Assembly: GCA_017561715.1 (NCBI GenBank)
Contig: JAFZBN010000018.1
Span: forward strand, 310,001 to 374,000
Origin: Clostridiales bacterium
GTDB taxonomy: Bacteria > Bacillota > Clostridia > Saccharofermentanales > Saccharofermentanaceae
Length of the DNA stretch: 64,000 nt
Reading direction: 5' to 3'
Positions 62,893 to 64,000 of the stretch are shown here, one piece after another; position 1 is the first letter of the stretch, and each line of letters begins with the position of its first letter. The translations under genes and the position numbers were made by a program. Below the pieces are notes generated by a model. That model ran no database searches and was not told where the DNA came from. It saw only the letters and a list, made by a program, of their open reading frames with translations.

Positions 62893-64000
62893 TCATTCCT
62901 GGCAACATTCTTTTTTGATATATTTACTTGCCTGGATGTTATACATTTTCTCGTACATTCCATGCTTATTCATCAGCTCTTTATGCGAGCCACTCTCTAT
63001 CACACTTCCATTCTCTATATAGAAAATTCTGTCCGCTAGCGTTGTTGTTGTGAGTCTATGTGAAATGAATACAATCGTTTTCCCTTCCATTTCTTTACAG
63101 AGAATACTATTCATTTTTGATTCCATAAACGGATCCAATGAACTTGACGGCTCATCTAGAATATTAGTGCCTCTGTCATTTACCAATGCTCTGGCAATAG
63201 CAATCTTCTGTGACTCTCCACCGGAAAGTTTAATTCCGTCATCATCAAACTCACTCGAAATTTCACTGTCCAGACCTATTTTTTCCAGATCAAACTCCAG
63301 TTTCTTTAAAGCGTTTTCAATTGTCTGAGTATCTTCAGACTGACCCAGTTCGATGTTTTCTTCTAATGAAACAGAATATAGATTGAAATCTTGGAATACT
63401 ACACCAAAACTTCTTCTGTACTCATCCAGATCATATTGCTTTATATCTACACCATTTACCTCGATAACACCTTCTTGAATATCATACAGTCTCAGCAACA
63501 AATTAACGATTGTTGTTTTTCCGGCTCCATTTAGACCGACAATGGCTGCTTTTTCCCCTTTTCTAATGTGCAGAGAAAAGTCCTTCAGTACATAATTCTC
63601 AGAAAACGGATACTTGAAATATACATGCTTGAATTCTATGTCATAAACACCTTCTTGAGGATGAATATCACCTCCGACAACGGTGTTCTCATAATTCATA
63701 AAACTCTGTATTTTGGATACATACAAACTGTTTTCCATCAGTTTTTCGTAATTCTCTGCCATGTTATTCAAGTAGTCTTTTACATTTAAAACTGCTGCAA
63801 GCGCTACCATAAAGACAGCAGCAGACAGGGTCTTTGTCACAAACAGATTGTATGACAGGTATCCGACAACAATTAATTCGATAACTATGTATGAGACTAA
63901 TCCCTTGCAGATCGAATATAATATGATCTTTCTTCCATGTTGTTTTATTACCTTATTCATGTTCTGATAAGTGTTCTTAAAATGTTTGATTAGAACACTC
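62893..64000 (-). CDS. ABC exporter, TMD-ATPase fusion (5' part outside window)
   Basis: Partial: the frame stays open to the window end, adding SVLIKHFKNTYQ before the first ATG at 63960. The visible part has the last transmembrane helices (about the first 80 residues) and a full ATPase: Walker A GLNGAGKTT, Q-loop VVFQDFNLYSVSLEENI, signature LSGGESQKIAIARAL, Walker B TNILDEPSSSLD and switch His in ISHRLTT. This is the half-transporter exporter type used for lipids, drugs and peptides. With the BtrH_N-like neighbour it hints at a natural-product or peptide cluster to the right. Confidence 0.88.
   Translation of the reverse strand, partial: SVLIKHFKNTYQNMNKVIKQHGRKIILYSICKGLVSYIVIELIVVGYLSYNLFVTKTLSAAVFMVALAAVLNVKDYLNNMAENYEKLMENSLYVSKIQSFMNYENTVVGGDIHPQEGVYDIEFKHVYFKYPFSENYVLKDFSLHIRKGEKAAIVGLNGAGKTTIVNLLLRLYDIQEGVIEVNGVDIKQYDLDEYRRSFGVVFQDFNLYSVSLEENIELGQSEDTQTIENALKKLEFDLEKIGLDSEISSEFDDDGIKLSGGESQKIAIARALVNDRGTNILDEPSSSLDPFMESKMNSILCKEMEGKTIVFISHRLTTTTLADRIFYIENGSVIESGSHKELMNKHGMYEKMYNIQASKYIKKECCQE

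Overview
This window comes from the chromosome of a Gram-positive, sporulation-lineage bacterium of the Clostridia (Bacillota). The basis is the presence of spoVG, DUF4364, a Prp protease next to an L27 with the cleavable Firmicutes N-terminus, the rpsF-ssb-rpsR and rplI-dnaB-tilS-hpt-ftsH gene strings, strong AGGAGG ribosome binding sites and sigma-A promoters. I cannot place it to genus. Most of the window is near-balanced in base composition. From about 51 kb rightward it is visibly more AT-rich and looks more recently acquired. I see no tRNA, rRNA, prophage, insertion sequence or CRISPR array.

Layout. 0.1-4.2 kb: a radical-SAM/DUF2344 pair and pgi. 4.5-9.6 kb: small accessory genes (DUF4364, a PD-(D/E)XK-like protein, an HD protein, a membrane protein, a lipoprotein) and a DUF4160/DUF2442-XRE toxin-antitoxin-like pair. 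9.6-20.5 kb: two ABC-transporter/two-component modules, one shaped like the Bacillus linearmycin-resistance system LnrLMN/LnrJK and one with a MacB/FtsX-type transporter and an OmpR-type regulator. 20.8-21 kb: a putative 28-residue peptide gene with its own terminator. 21-30.4 kb: an HD-GYP protein, obgE, rpmA-prp-rplU, a LacI regulator, a membrane protein, murC and spoVG. 30.6-34.6 kb: two paralogous lipoproteins and a tandem palindrome array. 34.6-42.4 kb: ftsH-hpt-tilS-dnaB-rplI and rpsR-ssb-rpsF. 42.7-51.1 kb: cell-surface genes (PqqD-like protein, PdaA-like deacetylase, flippase, CHAP/DUF4214 protein, repeat lipoprotein, glycosyltransferase). 51.2-57.1 kb: an operon of secreted small protein, two FtsX-like permeases, MacB-like ATPase and propeller/solute-binding lipoprotein. 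57.2-58.7 kb: a HigBA toxin-antitoxin with paired operators. 58.8-61.7 kb: two paralogous lipoproteins and a fragment of a third around an AAA_14/DUF4143 ATPase. 61.8-64 kb: a BtrH_N-like protein and the 3' part of an ABC exporter.

Most unusual signals. (1) The octamer AAAAGCAC/GTGCTTTT occurs at 36 places I could find by eye, against about two expected by chance. It lies on both strands, in genes and between them, and resembles an uptake-sequence-like or other highly iterated motif. (2) A family of 51-bp palindromes, each 18-bp arm + 15-bp loop + 18-bp arm with GTTCTA-N6-GTTCTA half-sites, sits in arrays of three or four at three intergenic loci. (3) A second palindrome array has seven units at an exact 53-bp period between lipoprotein and ftsH genes. 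(4) The 57-51 kb peptide/transporter operon looks like an uncharacterised secreted-peptide export or immunity system. (5) The 28-residue peptide gene lies beside the second ABC module.

Gene functions are assigned from remembered family motifs in the translated sequence. No database search was run.
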